A stretch of 64,000 bases of DNA from Mesorhizobium koreense (GCF_031656215.1 NZ_CP134228.1:3553001-3617000), one strand, 5' to 3'; positions 9,359-19,255 are shown, numbered from the stretch's first letter. Made by a program: numbers and translations. Notes: generated by a model from the letters alone, not told the origin.

Positions 9359-10012
9359 TCAAAGCGCTGCAGCCATGCCCGGCGTAATCGGCTGCAGCCT
9401 GACCCTGCCGATATCCTCACGCTCGAAACGGCTGCCGACCTTGGCGAGGCGCATCAATTCCTGCTCGCCGTCGCCGGGGCCGACCGGCGCGATCATCACG
9501 CCTCCGGTCGAAAGCATCTCCACGAAACTGCGCGGATAGCTGTCGAACGCCGCCCACACCACGATGCGGTCGAACGGGCCTTCGGACACAAGCGGCTTGG
9601 AACCGTCGGCGTGACGCACGACGACATTTCCTATGCCGAGCGTTTCCAGCCGCTGGCGCGCAAGCTCGCCAAGCGTCTTGTAACGCTCGACACTCAGCAC
9701 CCGCCCCGAAAGCCGGCCGAGCAGGGCCGCGGTGAAGCCAGAACCGGTGCCGATCTCCAGCACACGCTGACCGGGCGCGAGATCAAGCGCCGCCATGACC
9801 GCCGCCTGCAAGTCGATACCCTCGATCGCCTCGCCGCACTCGATCGGAAGCATGCCTTCAGACCAGAGCGCGTCATGCCATTGGCCCGGCACGAAATTGT
9901 GCCGCGGCGTCGCTTCGATCGCCGCGAACAGTTCCTTGGAGCCGATGCCGCGCTGGCGCATCCTCAGAAGGAAGGCGGCGAAGGCCTCGCGGTCGTCGTG
10001 GACGGCGTTCAT
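9359..10012 (-). CDS. pcm: Protein-L-isoaspartate O-methyltransferase (first copy)
   Basis: A 217-residue SAM-dependent methyltransferase that starts repair of isoaspartyl residues in damaged proteins. The SAM-binding motif I is [18 protein letters not shown] at about 84-101, and the family acceptor-site segment PRHNFVP is at 36-42. The ATG at 10012-10010 overlaps the surE stop as ATGA, so the two are translationally coupled. The long open frame upstream in this phase is a shadow of surE. A second, diverged copy lies at 48799-49467. Confidence 0.95.
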   Translation of the reverse strand: MNAVHDDREAFAAFLLRMRQRGIGSKELFAAIEATPRHNFVPGQWHDALWSEGMLPIECGEAIEGIDLQAAVMAALDLAPGQRVLEIGTGSGFTAALLGRLSGRVLSVERYKTLGELARQRLETLGIGNVVVRHADGSKPLVSEGPFDRIVVWAAFDSYPRSFVEMLSTGGVMIAPVGPGDGEQELMRLAKVGSRFEREDIGRVRLQPITPGMAAAL

Positions 10013-10767
10013 GCGATCAGCCGCTCCAGTTCGGCCTTGGCGTCGCGGTCGGTGAGGTCGAGCTTGAGCGGCGTGACGGAGATGAGATTGTCCTTCAGCG
10101 CCGCAAGGTCGCTTCCGGGACGGTTCTCGGCCGGTTCGCGCCCGAAACGGAGCCAATAGTAAGGAAAGCCGCGGCCGTCCTTGCGCTCGTCGATCCAAAG
10201 GCCATGCACGAGCTTGCCCTGGTCGGTGACGGTGATGCCCTCGACCTCGTCCGGCCGGCAGCGCGGGAAATTGACGTTGAGAAAAGTGCCGCGCGCGAGG
10301 TCCGCCTCGATGAGCTTCGACAGAAGCTCCGGCGCATGCGCCTCCACGGTTTCCCACGGCACGACGCGGCCCTCTTCCAGCACATTGTAGGCCTGGCTGA
10401 GTGCGATCGAGCGCAGGCCGATCATGCAGCCTTCCATGGCGCCGGCCACGGTGCCGGAATAGGTCACGTCGTCGGCGGTGTTGGCGCCGGAATTGACGCC
10501 CGACAGCACGAGATCCGGCGGCTCGGGCATGATCTTCCGTACCCCCATGATGACGCAGTCCGTCGGCGTGCCGCGCAGCGCGTAATGCCGGTCGTCTATG
10601 CGGCGCATCCTGAGCGGCTCGGAAAGCGACAGCGAATGGGCGAAGCCGGACTGGTCGGTTTCGGGCGCAACGACCCATACATCGTCGGAAAGCTGTCGCG
10701 CGATGCGCTCCAGCACCTTCAGGCCCTCGGCGTGAATGCCGTCATCATTGGTCAGGAGGATACGCAT
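10009..10767 (-). CDS. surE: SurE, 5'/3'-nucleotidase
   Basis: A 252-residue metal-dependent nucleoside-monophosphate phosphatase of the SurE family. The N-terminal metal site [16 protein letters not shown], with its paired aspartates at 8-9, and the [20 protein letters not shown] segment are diagnostic. It sits in the serS-surE-pcm run: 21 bp after serS and overlapping pcm by four bases. The surE-pcm pairing is widely conserved and linked to stationary-phase repair. Confidence 0.97.
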   Translation of the reverse strand: MRILLTNDDGIHAEGLKVLERIARQLSDDVWVVAPETDQSGFAHSLSLSEPLRMRRIDDRHYALRGTPTDCVIMGVRKIMPEPPDLVLSGVNSGANTADDVTYSGTVAGAMEGCMIGLRSIALSQAYNVLEEGRVVPWETVEAHAPELLSKLIEADLARGTFLNVNFPRCRPDEVEGITVTDQGKLVHGLWIDERKDGRGFPYYWLRFGREPAENRPGSDLAALKDNLISVTPLKLDLTDRDAKAELERLIA

Positions 10768-10788
10768 GGGACTTTCTGGATAAGGAAC

Positions 10789-12078
10789 TTAATCGATCTT
10801 TTCGGCGCCGCCCATATAGGGGCGAAGAACTTGCGGAATTGTGATGCTGCCATCGGCGTTCTGGTAGTTCTCCATCACCGCGATCAGCGCGCGGCCGACA
10901 GCGACGCCCGAGCCGTTCAGCGTATGGACGAAACGCGTGCCCTTCCCTTCCGAGGGGCGATAGCGGGCCTCCATGCGCCGTGCCTGGAAATCGCCGCAGA
11001 CCGAGCAGGACGAAATCTCGCGATAGGTATTCTGACCGGGCAACCACACCTCGATGTCGTAGGTCTTCCTGGCGCCAAAGCCCATATCGCCGGTGCAAAG
11101 CACGACCGTGCGGAACGGCAGTTCCAGCCGCTTCAGCACCGCCTCCGCGCATTCGGTCATGCGCTCATGCTCGTGTAGCGAGGAATCGGCGTCCGTGATC
11201 GAGACCATCTCGACCTTGTCGAACTGGTGCTGGCGCAGCATGCCACGCGTATCTTTACCGGCCGATCCCGCCTCCGAGCGGAAACACGGCGTCAGCGCCG
11301 TGAAGCGCAGCGGCAGCTTGTCCTGCTCGAGGATCTGTTCGCGGACGAGGTTGGTCAGCGGGACTTCGGCGGTGGGGATGAGCCAGCGCCCCTCGGTGGT
11401 GCGGAACAAATCCTCACCGAATTTCGGCAACTGCCCCGTTCCGAACATGGTCTCGTCGCGCACCAGAAGCGGCGGCTGCACTTCAGTATAGCCGTGCTCA
11501 TTGGTGTGCAGGTCGAGCATGAATTGGCCGAGCGCGCGTTCGAGCCGGGCGAGCTTGCCTTTCAGGACGGTGAAGCGCGCGCCCGACAGTTTTGCCGCCG
11601 TCTCGAAATCCATCATGCCGAGGGCTTCGCCGAGTTCGAAATGCTCCTTCGGTTGGAAATTCATGCGCGGCTTCTCGCCGACGACACGCAGTTCGACGTT
11701 GTCGTGCTCGTCCTTGCCGACCGGCACGTCGGGCAGCGGCAGGTTGGGGACGCCGGCAAGCGTGTCCGCGAGCGCCTGGTCGAGCTCGCGCTCCCTACCC
11801 TCGCCCCCCTGGATCACCGCCTTTATCTCGGCGACCTCGGCCTTCAATTCTTCCGCGCGCGCCATGTCCTTGTCGCGCATCGCGTTGCCGATTTCCTTCG
11901 ACAGATAGTTGCGGCGCTCCTGCATCTCCTGCAGCGAGATGAGGTGCGCGCGGCGGGCCTCGTCCTTGGCGACGAGGTCATCGACCTGCCGCTTCGCCTC
12001 GTCCGGCGAAAAGCCGCGCTTGGCGAGCCCTGCGGCCATTTCTTCCGCGTTTTCCCGAATCCATCTTATGTCATGCAT
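10789..12078 (-). CDS. serS: Seryl-tRNA synthetase
   Basis: A 429-residue class II aminoacyl-tRNA synthetase that charges tRNA-Ser and tRNA-Sec. The N-terminal coiled-coil arm (about residues 25-105) that contacts the tRNA long variable arm is present. Motif 2 includes [20 protein letters not shown] and motif 3 includes [19 protein letters not shown] near the C-terminus. It is the first gene of the serS-surE-pcm run. In the related genomes I recall, tatABC lies just upstream of serS; here the repeat-rich gap at 12.1-13.3 kb takes that place. Confidence 0.98.
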   Translation of the reverse strand: MHDIRWIRENAEEMAAGLAKRGFSPDEAKRQVDDLVAKDEARRAHLISLQEMQERRNYLSKEIGNAMRDKDMARAEELKAEVAEIKAVIQGGEGRERELDQALADTLAGVPNLPLPDVPVGKDEHDNVELRVVGEKPRMNFQPKEHFELGEALGMMDFETAAKLSGARFTVLKGKLARLERALGQFMLDLHTNEHGYTEVQPPLLVRDETMFGTGQLPKFGEDLFRTTEGRWLIPTAEVPLTNLVREQILEQDKLPLRFTALTPCFRSEAGSAGKDTRGMLRQHQFDKVEMVSITDADSSLHEHERMTECAEAVLKRLELPFRTVVLCTGDMGFGARKTYDIEVWLPGQNTYREISSCSVCGDFQARRMEARYRPSEGKGTRFVHTLNGSGVAVGRALIAVMENYQNADGSITIPQVLRPYMGGAEKID

Positions 12079-12291
12079 TGTCGGATCGATCCTTGACGAA
12101 GGCGGTCAGGGGGTAAACCGCATCCCTTGCCGATGCAAGATGCCGGATGCCCTTTCGCTCGCGCCCGTACCGTCGCTTCGCGGCTGGTCCGCCAAGGGGG
12201 GCGGCATGGGCTGCGACGCCCGGTCGCGCGTTGTTGGGTGTGCGCGTTTGCCTGAAACTCATTGTTATCGTGAACATCCTTTCCAGTCCTG

Positions 12292-12471
12292 TGCCCCTTC
12301 GCACCCCCCTCTGTCCTGCCGGACATCTCCCCTTCAAGGGGGGAGATCAGACAACCGGAATGCCTGCTCTCTTTCTGCAACTTCGGAGATTTGGCGAAGG
12401 CCGCAATGACAGCCGATCTCCCCCCTTGAAGGGGAGATGTCCGGCAGGACAGAGAGGGGTGCGAAGGGGCA
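12292..12471. repeat. Long inverted repeat element with 57-bp arms (MITE-like)
   Basis: The left arm (12292-12348) and right arm (12415-12471) are reverse complements over 57 bases with a single mismatch, separated by a 66-bp spacer. Each arm also contains a small internal palindrome (CTCCCCTTCAAGGGGGGAG). The arms carry the string TGTCCTGCCGGACATCTCCCC, which I recall as a frequent intergenic motif in mesorhizobia. No transposase is encoded. It could be a non-autonomous mobile element or a very strong transcription-blocking hairpin. Confidence 0.85.
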
Positions 12472-12902
12472 GTGTACTATCCGGCTTTCTCATCGCACAC
12501 GCTTCATCCTCGCCACGCCCAGTTTCCACCGTCTGGCCATTGTTCGATCGGGAAGCGGGCGCGGGGCCTTGCCTCTCAATCAAATGTACTGGCGCAGCAC
12601 AGCCGCGCCCGCCGGCGTTCTTGCCTCATCCTTGGGCGGCATTCCCGCCGCCGGCCGGATCGAGGCCCGGGCCTGGGGGTTCATCACCCAGCGGCGTTAC
12701 CGTAACGCCACCGGCCCGGCACCGCCGCCCCCCACGCTCATCCGGTTCATGACCCGTGTTCCCATGAAGGCGGTGACGGCAATTATGGGGGAGTCTCGAA
12801 GGGCGTGGAGAAAGATGAGCGAGAAAAATCTCGGAATGCCGGAAAGCAACGGGATGGAAAAGTGGCGTCCGCCAATCTATCCACGTTTCGGTGGCCTCTC
12901 CA

Positions 12903-13101
12903 CCTTCGTCATCCTCGGGCAAGTGGAGCGAAGCGGAATGCGACCGAGGATCCATGCCGGGGAAAAGACAGCAACGCGGCAGAGGCGCAGAACAAAGCGC
13001 GTGCCGCTAACCGCCGGCTATGCCCGCGATGCTCCGGCATGGATTCTTGGCTCGCACCCTTCGCTTCGCTCGGGCTTGGCCAAGGATGACGAAGTGGAAG
13101 G
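12903..13101. repeat. Imperfect inverted repeat element
   Basis: The left arm (about 12903-12960) runs from CCTTCGTCATCCTCGGGCAAG to GAGGATCCATGCCGG. The right arm (about 13034-13101) is its degenerate reverse complement, from CCGGCATGGATTCTTGG to CCAAGGATGACGAAGTGG. The arms differ by several substitutions and small gaps. This looks like an older dispersed intergenic repeat. No open frame with coding character spans it. Confidence 0.6.
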
Positions 13102-13269
13102 AGGCCACCGCGCTGCCGCTCCGTTACGGAACGGGTCCCGGGATGACGGTGCGATGATGTCGCGCCACCCATCGAGAAATTATCACGTCTGCTCTGTACA
13201 GGCTTATCCTCCCTGTCGCAAAATAGCGGCATCGGGCATACGACCGAAGGCCAACCGGGGATAACCGAC

Positions 13270-14079
13270 ATGAAATCAATTCTGGTTCCTGTTGAAGACC
13301 ACGACCGGATGGAAGCCATCCTGTCGACCGCGGCCCTGTTCGCGCGGCTTTTTAGTAGCCACGTCACCGGCTTCGCCTTGTCGCCGGCGACGACGCCCTT
13401 TCTCGCCGCCGATGTCGTCGGCGCCTCCATCCTCTACGAGCCGCTGACCGAGCAGACGGAACAGAGCGCGGCCGCCTCGCGCAATCTGTTCGAGAAGTTC
13501 ATGACCGAACACAAGATCGCCTGGGACTGGCGCGACAGCGTCGCGCCGGGCGACCACATGGTCGGCTATCTCGGGCGCGTCTTCGACATCACCGTGGCCG
13601 GCCGGCCAGAACAGCGCGTTTCGGGCCCACGCCTGCTCACCATGGATGCGGCGCTCTTCGACAGCGGCCGCCCGGTTCTGATCGCGCCACCAGTCGCGCC
13701 CGCGTCGATCGGCTCCAACGTGGTGATCGCCTGGAACCGCAGTACGGAGACGGCGCGCTGCGTGGCGCTCGCGCTCCCCGTTCTGGAGGCCGCGCGCAAT
13801 ATCACGGTGCTCACGGTGGAAGGGTCGGGCGTGCCCGGTCCGGACGGGCAGGAACTGGCCGATTATCTCGGCGCGCGCGGCATCAAGGCGCGCGCCGTCA
13901 CCATCACGCCCGGCAAGCGGACGGCGGGCGAAACGATCCTGGAAGAAGCAGCCGCGCTCGAATGCGACCTGCTCGTCAAGGGCGCCTTCACGCAGAGCCG
14001 GCTGCGCCAGATCATCTTCGGCGGCGCCACGCGCCATATATTGGAGAACGCCGAAATCCCGGTGTTCATGGCGCACTAA
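13270..14079 (+). CDS. Universal stress protein, UspA family, tandem domain
   Basis: A 269-residue cytosolic protein with two Usp-like halves. It starts with MKSILVPVEDHDRMEAIL, the typical first strand and helix. The C-terminal half (from about residue 150) retains the nucleotide-loop pattern FGGATRHILENAEIPVFMAH. The first half lacks a clear ATP-binding loop. A GGGGA sequence precedes the ATG by eight bases. Downstream, a PanE-like reductase starts after 39 bp on the same strand and may be co-transcribed. The signal it responds to is unknown. Confidence 0.88.
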   Translation: MKSILVPVEDHDRMEAILSTAALFARLFSSHVTGFALSPATTPFLAADVVGASILYEPLTEQTEQSAAASRNLFEKFMTEHKIAWDWRDSVAPGDHMVGYLGRVFDITVAGRPEQRVSGPRLLTMDAALFDSGRPVLIAPPVAPASIGSNVVIAWNRSTETARCVALALPVLEAARNITVLTVEGSGVPGPDGQELADYLGARGIKARAVTITPGKRTAGETILEEAAALECDLLVKGAFTQSRLRQIIFGGATRHILENAEIPVFMAH

Positions 14080-14118
14080 AGCGGTCGTCGCGCCGCCGAT
14101 ACCACGCAGGAGACCAAT

Positions 14119-15045
14119 ATGCGCATGCTCGTCGTCGGGGCCGGTTCGACCGGCGGCTATTTCGGCGGCCGCCTTATCGAGGCCGGACGCGACGTGACCT
14201 TTCTGGTGCGAGCCGCGCGAAAGGCACGTCTACAGGCCGACGGGCTCGACATCGTCAGCCCCTTCGGCAACGCATCACTGAAGCCGAAGCTTATCACCGC
14301 CACCGAGATCGACGGTCCGTACGACGTGGTGCTCCTGACCGTGAAAGCCTACTCGCTCGACGCGGCGATGAAGGATTTCGCCGCCGCTGTCGGCAAGGGC
14401 ACCATGATCATGCCCTTCCTGAACGGCATGCGGCACATGGACGTGCTGGCGGAGCGCTTCGGAGCCGGCACGCTTGTCGGCTGCACCTGTCATATATTCG
14501 CTTCCATCGACGAGAAGGGCCGCATCGTCCAGCACAACCGGTTGCAGGAGATTACCTATGGCGAACTCGACGGCTCGGTCACGCCGAGGATCGAGGCGCT
14601 CGACGCCTTCATGAAGACAGGCGCTTTCGGCACGCGCCTGTCGCGCCACATCAGGCGGCGGATGTGGGAGAAATGGATCCTGCTCGCCACGCTCGGCAGC
14701 TCAAACGCGCTGGCGCGAGGTTCGATCGGCGAAATCGAGGCGGCGCCCGGCGGCACCCACCTCGCGCTGCGGCTTCTCGGCGAGGCCGTATCGGTCACGC
14801 GCGCCGCCGGCGTCGAACCGAGCGAAGCCTTCCTCGACACCGCAAGGACCACGCTGACCGCGAAGGGCTCGCCCTTGACCTCCTCCATGTATCGCGACCT
14901 TCAGGCCGGGAACGCGGTAGAGGCGGAGCAGATCGTCGGCGATCTTCTGGCGCGCGGCAGGAAGGCTGGACTCGACCTGCCGCTGCTAGGCGCCGCCTTC
15001 ACCAATCTGATGGTCTACCAGAACCGGATTTCGGCCACGCGTTGA
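14119..15045 (+). CDS. 2-dehydropantoate 2-reductase family (ApbA/PanE-like)
   Basis: A 308-residue NADPH-dependent reductase of the ketopantoate reductase family. The Rossmann loop GAGSTGGYFGG is at residues 7-17. The catalytic lysine helix appears as RRMWEKWILLATLGSSNALA, and the C-terminal substrate motif as SSMYRDLQAGNAVEAEQI. All the main family residues seem present, so activity on a 2-oxo acid is likely. Bacteria often carry several paralogues, and the pantothenate-pathway copy cannot be distinguished here, so no symbol is given. It lies 39 bp after the universal stress gene. Confidence 0.88.
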   Translation: MRMLVVGAGSTGGYFGGRLIEAGRDVTFLVRAARKARLQADGLDIVSPFGNASLKPKLITATEIDGPYDVVLLTVKAYSLDAAMKDFAAAVGKGTMIMPFLNGMRHMDVLAERFGAGTLVGCTCHIFASIDEKGRIVQHNRLQEITYGELDGSVTPRIEALDAFMKTGAFGTRLSRHIRRRMWEKWILLATLGSSNALARGSIGEIEAAPGGTHLALRLLGEAVSVTRAAGVEPSEAFLDTARTTLTAKGSPLTSSMYRDLQAGNAVEAEQIVGDLLARGRKAGLDLPLLGAAFTNLMVYQNRISATR

Positions 15046-15200
15046 AGGCATATAGCTGGTCCGAAAAGACCGGCCGTCGCCTTTACATCGCCCCTCCCGA
15101 CCCTACGTTGAGGCGAGAGCGGCCCGCCGCGCCGCTCGTTTCGCCGGCGTAGGGCGATGCCCGCGCCACGATCTTCAAGCACAAGGACAGGGATCCGGAC

Positions 15201-15635
15201 ATGACCGAGATAAAGAACGGGGATGTCGTGCGCATCCACTACACTGGAAGATTGACCGACGGCACCGAGTTCGACAGTTCGGCAGGGCGCGAGCCGCTGG
15301 AATTCAAGTTCGGCGCCGGCCAGATCATCCCCGGCATCGAGCATAACGTCTCCAACATGGAAGTCGGCGAGAAGCAGACGGTAACGGTGCCTGCGGAAGA
15401 AGCCTATGGCCCGCATGACGACGCGCGCGTGCAGGCAATCCCGCGCACCGCCATTCCCGAAGATGTGGCGGTCGATGTCGGCACGAGGCTCCAGGCGAAC
15501 ACGCCGGACGGCCAGCCGGTCAACCTGACCGTCGTCGATCTCGACGATAGTTCGGTGACGGTGGACGCCAACCATCCCCTCGCCGGCCGCGATCTCGTCT
15601 TCGACATCGAACTTGTCGAGGTGATTGCCGCCTGA
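15201..15635 (+). CDS. FKBP-type peptidyl-prolyl cis-trans isomerase, SlyD-like
   Basis: A 144-residue cytosolic isomerase. The FKBP core is clear: VRIHYTGRLTDGTEFDSS, then FKFGAGQIIPGIEHNVSNME. The insert-in-flap domain typical of SlyD begins at the conserved EEAYGPHDDARVQAIPR, giving chaperone activity in addition to prolyl isomerisation. The C-terminus lacks the His/Cys-rich metal tail of E. coli SlyD. It lies on the same strand as the PanE-like gene, about 155 bp downstream. Confidence 0.92.
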   Translation: MTEIKNGDVVRIHYTGRLTDGTEFDSSAGREPLEFKFGAGQIIPGIEHNVSNMEVGEKQTVTVPAEEAYGPHDDARVQAIPRTAIPEDVAVDVGTRLQANTPDGQPVNLTVVDLDDSSVTVDANHPLAGRDLVFDIELVEVIAA

Positions 15636-15702
15636 CGCAACGGCACGATCAGTGGGTCGCGCAGAAGGTTGAAAATTCCGTCAGGCCGGCCCCACGGAAT
15701 TT

Positions 15703-15996
15703 TCACCCGAAGATGTGCTCGCCCTGTTCGTCGACAAGCTGCTGTCCCTTGCGCAGCGCGATGTCGGCCGCGTCGTCGATCGATGCAAAACGGTCGGCGC
15801 GGATGAATTTGTGTTCCCTCACGACGCCGTCGATCTCCTTGATGACGAGGCCGCAGCACTGGTACTGGCCCTCGGCCTTGAAGGGCGTGGCGCGGATGGT
15901 GAAGCCCTTGTGCTCGATTTCCTTGCCGGCGACCGGTTGCGCTTCCCCGCCGGTGTCCGTCGAGCCGCCGCCGAAAAGCTTCTTCAGAAATGACAT
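15703..15996 (-). CDS. HlyU family protein
   Basis: A 97-residue protein of the HlyU family (PF10115), named after a Vibrio haemolysin regulator but of unclear role in alphaproteobacteria. It has the characteristic MSFLKKLFGGG start, the GFTIRATPFKAEGQYQCCG strand region and the C-terminal helix ending GEHIFG. The start at 15996 gives the family-like N-terminus; the open frame extends 19 codons upstream without resemblance. Confidence 0.85.
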   Translation of the reverse strand: MSFLKKLFGGGSTDTGGEAQPVAGKEIEHKGFTIRATPFKAEGQYQCCGLVIKEIDGVVREHKFIRADRFASIDDAADIALRKGQQLVDEQGEHIFG

Positions 15997-16097
15997 GACC
16001 CTCGTTCCCTTCGGCTGGACTGAACTTCGCAAGCGAAGCGGCTTTCGTGACACTGAAGATCAGTATAGACGCCGCCGACGGGCGATGCCATCGCCCG

Positions 16098-16517
16098 TCA
16101 ATGGATATGGAGCACGACCTGCCGGCGATGCGGCTGTGTGCGGTGTTCGAAGAGATAAATGCCCTGCCAGGTGCCGAGCGCCAACCGCCCGTCCATGATC
16201 GGTATCGAGAGCGATACGGCCGTCAGCGCCGCCTTGATATGCGCCGGCATGTCGTCCGGGCCTTCGGCGCGGTGGACGAGATAAGCCATCGCCGGATCGT
16301 CGGCCGGCGGCACCAGCCGGCGGAAGAACGCCTGCAGGTCGCGCTGGACATCCGGGTCGGCGTTCTCCTGAACCAGGAGCGAGCAGGAAGTGTGCCGAAC
16401 GAAGACCGTCAGCAATCCGGTTCCGGCGGCGCTTTCCGCCACAAACCGTTCGGCACGATCCGTGAACTCGTAGAGCCCTTGTCCGGAGGTCGGGATTTCA
16501 AGGATCCTCTGGGGCAT
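16098..16517 (-). CDS. YjbQ/UPF0047 family protein
   Basis: A 139-residue protein of the UPF0047 family, some members of which show secondary thiamine-phosphate-synthase activity in vitro. Conserved segments are HTSCSLLVQENADPDVQRDL, a His/Asp stretch ending DDMPAHIKAAL, and GTWQGIYLFEHR near the C-terminus. These carry the residues that line the trimeric active site. It is divergent from the antiporter gene. Confidence 0.92.
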   Translation of the reverse strand: MPQRILEIPTSGQGLYEFTDRAERFVAESAAGTGLLTVFVRHTSCSLLVQENADPDVQRDLQAFFRRLVPPADDPAMAYLVHRAEGPDDMPAHIKAALTAVSLSIPIMDGRLALGTWQGIYLFEHRTQPHRRQVVLHIH

Positions 16518-16680
16518 GGAAAACGTTGCTTCCGATCATTATCCTGCCCGCCATGATGATGCGACCTATGCTCCGGTTCAACCACCGTGCCCGGAAACGC
16601 GCGATAGTGCACACCAGTCCGCGCAACGGAACAGCCCTCCGTGCGTTTCGCGTGTGTATTCTTCGACCGGGCGGGATCAC

Positions 16681-19038
16681 ATGAATCCAGGCACTCATGC
16701 GCGGCAACGCTTCAATCTCCTTCTTGCCTTCTGCCTGATGCTCGTCGCGGCGGCGATGCCCGCGCTCGCCGCCGGATCGGCCGGGCCGGCCGGCATGGGC
16801 GGTTCCGGCGAAGGTATTTTCGTCGCAGAGATCGTACTTCTGCTCGTCGTCGGGCGCGGTCTCGGCGAATTGCTGGAACGCATCGGCCAGCCGGCGGTCA
16901 TGGGCCAGTTGATCGGCGGCATCCTGCTCGGCCCCTCGCTGTTCGGCTGGCTGTGGCCATCCGCCCAGCACATGATCTTCCCTTCCGATCCCGAGCAGAA
17001 AAGCATGATCGAGGCGGTCTCGCAGCTCGGCATCCTGCTTCTCCTGCTGCTTACCGGCATGGAAACCGATCTCAGGCTGGTGCGCCGCGTTGGCGCCGCC
17101 TGTTTCTCGATCTCCGCGGCCGGCATCGCGGTTCCGTTCGTGTGCGGCTTCGCGCTGGCGCAATTCCTGCCGGAATCGCTGCTTCCGGAACCGTCCGAAC
17201 GCATCGTCGCCGGTCTTTTCCTCGGCACGGCGCTTTCCATCTCCTCGGTGAAGATCGTGGCCATCATCATCCGCGAGATGGGCTTCATGCGCCGCGATCT
17301 CGGTCAGATCATTGTCTCCTCCGCGATCATCGAGGACACGGTGGGCTGGCTCATCATGGCCGTGACCTTCGGCATCGCCACCAATGGCAGCCTGCAGTTG
17401 ATGCCGCTGGCGCTGACCGTCATCGAGGTCGCCGCCTTCATGATCTTCAGCTTTACCATAGGCCGCCGTATCGTCTTCGAGCTCATCCGCTGGACGAACG
17501 ACACGTTCCGCAGCGAATTCGCCGTCATCACGGTCATTCTCATCATCATGGGGCTGATGGCGCTCACTACCAACCTAATCGGCGTGCATACCGTGCTCGG
17601 AGCCTTCGTCGCGGGCATTCTCGTCGGGGAATCCCCGATCCTCTCCGACCATATCGAAGCGCAGTTGCGCGGCATCATCACCGCGCTCTTCATGCCTGTC
17701 TTCTTCGGCATGGCCGGTCTCGAGGCCGATCTTACCGTTCTGGCCGATCCGACGCTTGCGCTCCTGACGGTCGGCCTCGTGCTGATCGCCAGCGTCGGAA
17801 AGTTCGGCGGTGCTTTCATCGGCGGCGAACTCGCCGGTATGCATCGCAAGGAGGCCACCGCCGTCGGCTGCGCCATGAATGCGCGCGGCTCGACCGAGGT
17901 CATCGTCGCCTCGATCGGCCTGTCCATGAACATCCTCTCGCACAACCTCTTCACCATGATCGTGACCATGGCAGTGCTGACGACGCTCGCCATGCCGCCG
18001 ATGCTGCGCTGGGCGCTGAGGCGCCTGCCCATGGGCGAAAAGGAAAAGGAACGCGTCGACCGCGAGGCGCTCGACGAACGCGGCTTCGTCTCGCGACTGG
18101 AGCGCCTGCTTCTGGCGGTCGACGACAGCGCCAACGGCCGGTTCACCGCCTATCTGGGCGGGCTGATCGGAGGGTCGAGCGGTATGCCGACGACGGTGCT
18201 GAGACTGGAAAAGGACAGCGAAGAGGAGACTAGATCGAAAGCCGAGGAAAAGCACCTCGCCGCGTTGAAGAAGGGTGCGCGAGCCAGCGCCAGCGCCGTG
18301 GAAAAAGCCGAACAGACCTCTGTCGATAAGGTACGGCTTACCGCGCGCACCGCCTCGGGCGAGCCCGGGAAGAGCGTCGCGGAAGAGGCTAGGAAGGGCT
18401 ACGACCTGCTTCTTGTCGGGATCGGCCGCTCGCTGACGCAAAAAGGCGCGTTCACGCGCAAGGTGAACGACGTCACGCGCGGCTTCGACGGTCCGCTCTG
18501 CGTAGTCGTCAAGGGCGGCGACAGGGAGAAAGCACCCGTTCTGGCCCCCGGCGCCACCATTCTGGTGCCGGTCAACGGCACCGAAACGGCACGCCGCGCC
18601 GCCGATGTGGCGCTCGCGATCGCCCGCCCGCAGCGGGCCCGCGTCAGGGCGCTTTACGTGTCGCCGCGGGCTCGCGGAGCCGGCAGCCGCGCTTCCCTCT
18701 CCCACCGGCGCGAAGAAGCCGCGCTGAAGGACATCGCCGATCTCGCGGAGCGCTACGGCGTGGCCATCGAAACGGCGATGCGCGCCCAGGGCGCGCCGGC
18801 CGACGCCATCAACCGCGAGGCGGCGAAAGGCGCAGCGCTGGTGATCATGGGCGTATCGCAGCGCTCAGGCGACGATCTGTTTTTCGGTGAAACCGCGGGC
18901 GCGGTCCTTGCCGCATGCACCGCGCCTGTCGTGCTCGTGGCGGGCGAGCGCATTCGCCGCGACGAGGCCGCACGCGAAGCCGAACGGTCAGGCAAATCGG
19001 AAAGCGCCACGGCGGCGAAAGAGACGGCAGAACAATAA
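16681..19038 (+). CDS. Cation:proton antiporter (CPA2/KefB-like) fused to universal stress domains
   Basis: A 785-residue protein combining an N-terminal Na+/H+ exchanger domain with cytoplasmic stress domains. After a signal-like first segment, about twelve membrane segments run to roughly residue 440, including GQLIGGILLGPSLFGWLW and the charged-helix region FVAGILVGESPILSDH. A degenerate Usp domain follows (LLLAVDDSANGRF), then a second Usp domain near the C-terminus with an intact nucleotide loop (GVSQRSGDDLFFGETAGAVL). Such fusions probably gate transport by ATP or stress signals; this is inference. I use the ATG at 16681; the open frame extends upstream past the yjbQ start without domain content. 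Confidence 0.9.
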   Translation: MNPGTHARQRFNLLLAFCLMLVAAAMPALAAGSAGPAGMGGSGEGIFVAEIVLLLVVGRGLGELLERIGQPAVMGQLIGGILLGPSLFGWLWPSAQHMIFPSDPEQKSMIEAVSQLGILLLLLLTGMETDLRLVRRVGAACFSISAAGIAVPFVCGFALAQFLPESLLPEPSERIVAGLFLGTALSISSVKIVAIIIREMGFMRRDLGQIIVSSAIIEDTVGWLIMAVTFGIATNGSLQLMPLALTVIEVAAFMIFSFTIGRRIVFELIRWTNDTFRSEFAVITVILIIMGLMALTTNLIGVHTVLGAFVAGILVGESPILSDHIEAQLRGIITALFMPVFFGMAGLEADLTVLADPTLALLTVGLVLIASVGKFGGAFIGGELAGMHRKEATAVGCAMNARGSTEVIVASIGLSMNILSHNLFTMIVTMAVLTTLAMPPMLRWALRRLPMGEKEKERVDREALDERGFVSRLERLLLAVDDSANGRFTAYLGGLIGGSSGMPTTVLRLEKDSEEETRSKAEEKHLAALKKGARASASAVEKAEQTSVDKVRLTARTASGEPGKSVAEEARKGYDLLLVGIGRSLTQKGAFTRKVNDVTRGFDGPLCVVVKGGDREKAPVLAPGATILVPVNGTETARRAADVALAIARPQRARVRALYVSPRARGAGSRASLSHRREEAALKDIADLAERYGVAIETAMRAQGAPADAINREAAKGAALVIMGVSQRSGDDLFFGETAGAVLAACTAPVVLVAGERIRRDEAAREAERSGKSESATAAKETAEQ

Positions 19039-19255
19039 ACCACGCTCTGAAAAAGCTGCTGGCACCGGTCGTGACCAGGCGTGACCGCATACCGAAGCCA
19101 CCACGGCGCGCCCACCCATGCGGATTCCCTGCCCGCCTTTCCGGCGAATGCGAAGTGAAACATGAGGCGCTCGCCGTGCAAACGCCAGAATCACGGCCAG
19201 ATCAATGGAATCGGGCGACGCGTTGAATCAGGTGTTCAACGCGTCGCTGCCGCGC

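Larger units (their letters stand above)
12079..13269. other. Gene-poor repeat region upstream of serS
   Basis: About 1.2 kb without a coding sequence I can support. The open frames here are short, overlap on both strands, and lack ribosome-binding sites or recognisable domains. The region contains the two inverted-repeat elements listed separately (12292-12471 and 12903-13101) and must also hold the promoters of serS (minus) and the universal stress gene (plus). The stretch 12480-12900 shows no feature I can name. Confidence 0.6.
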
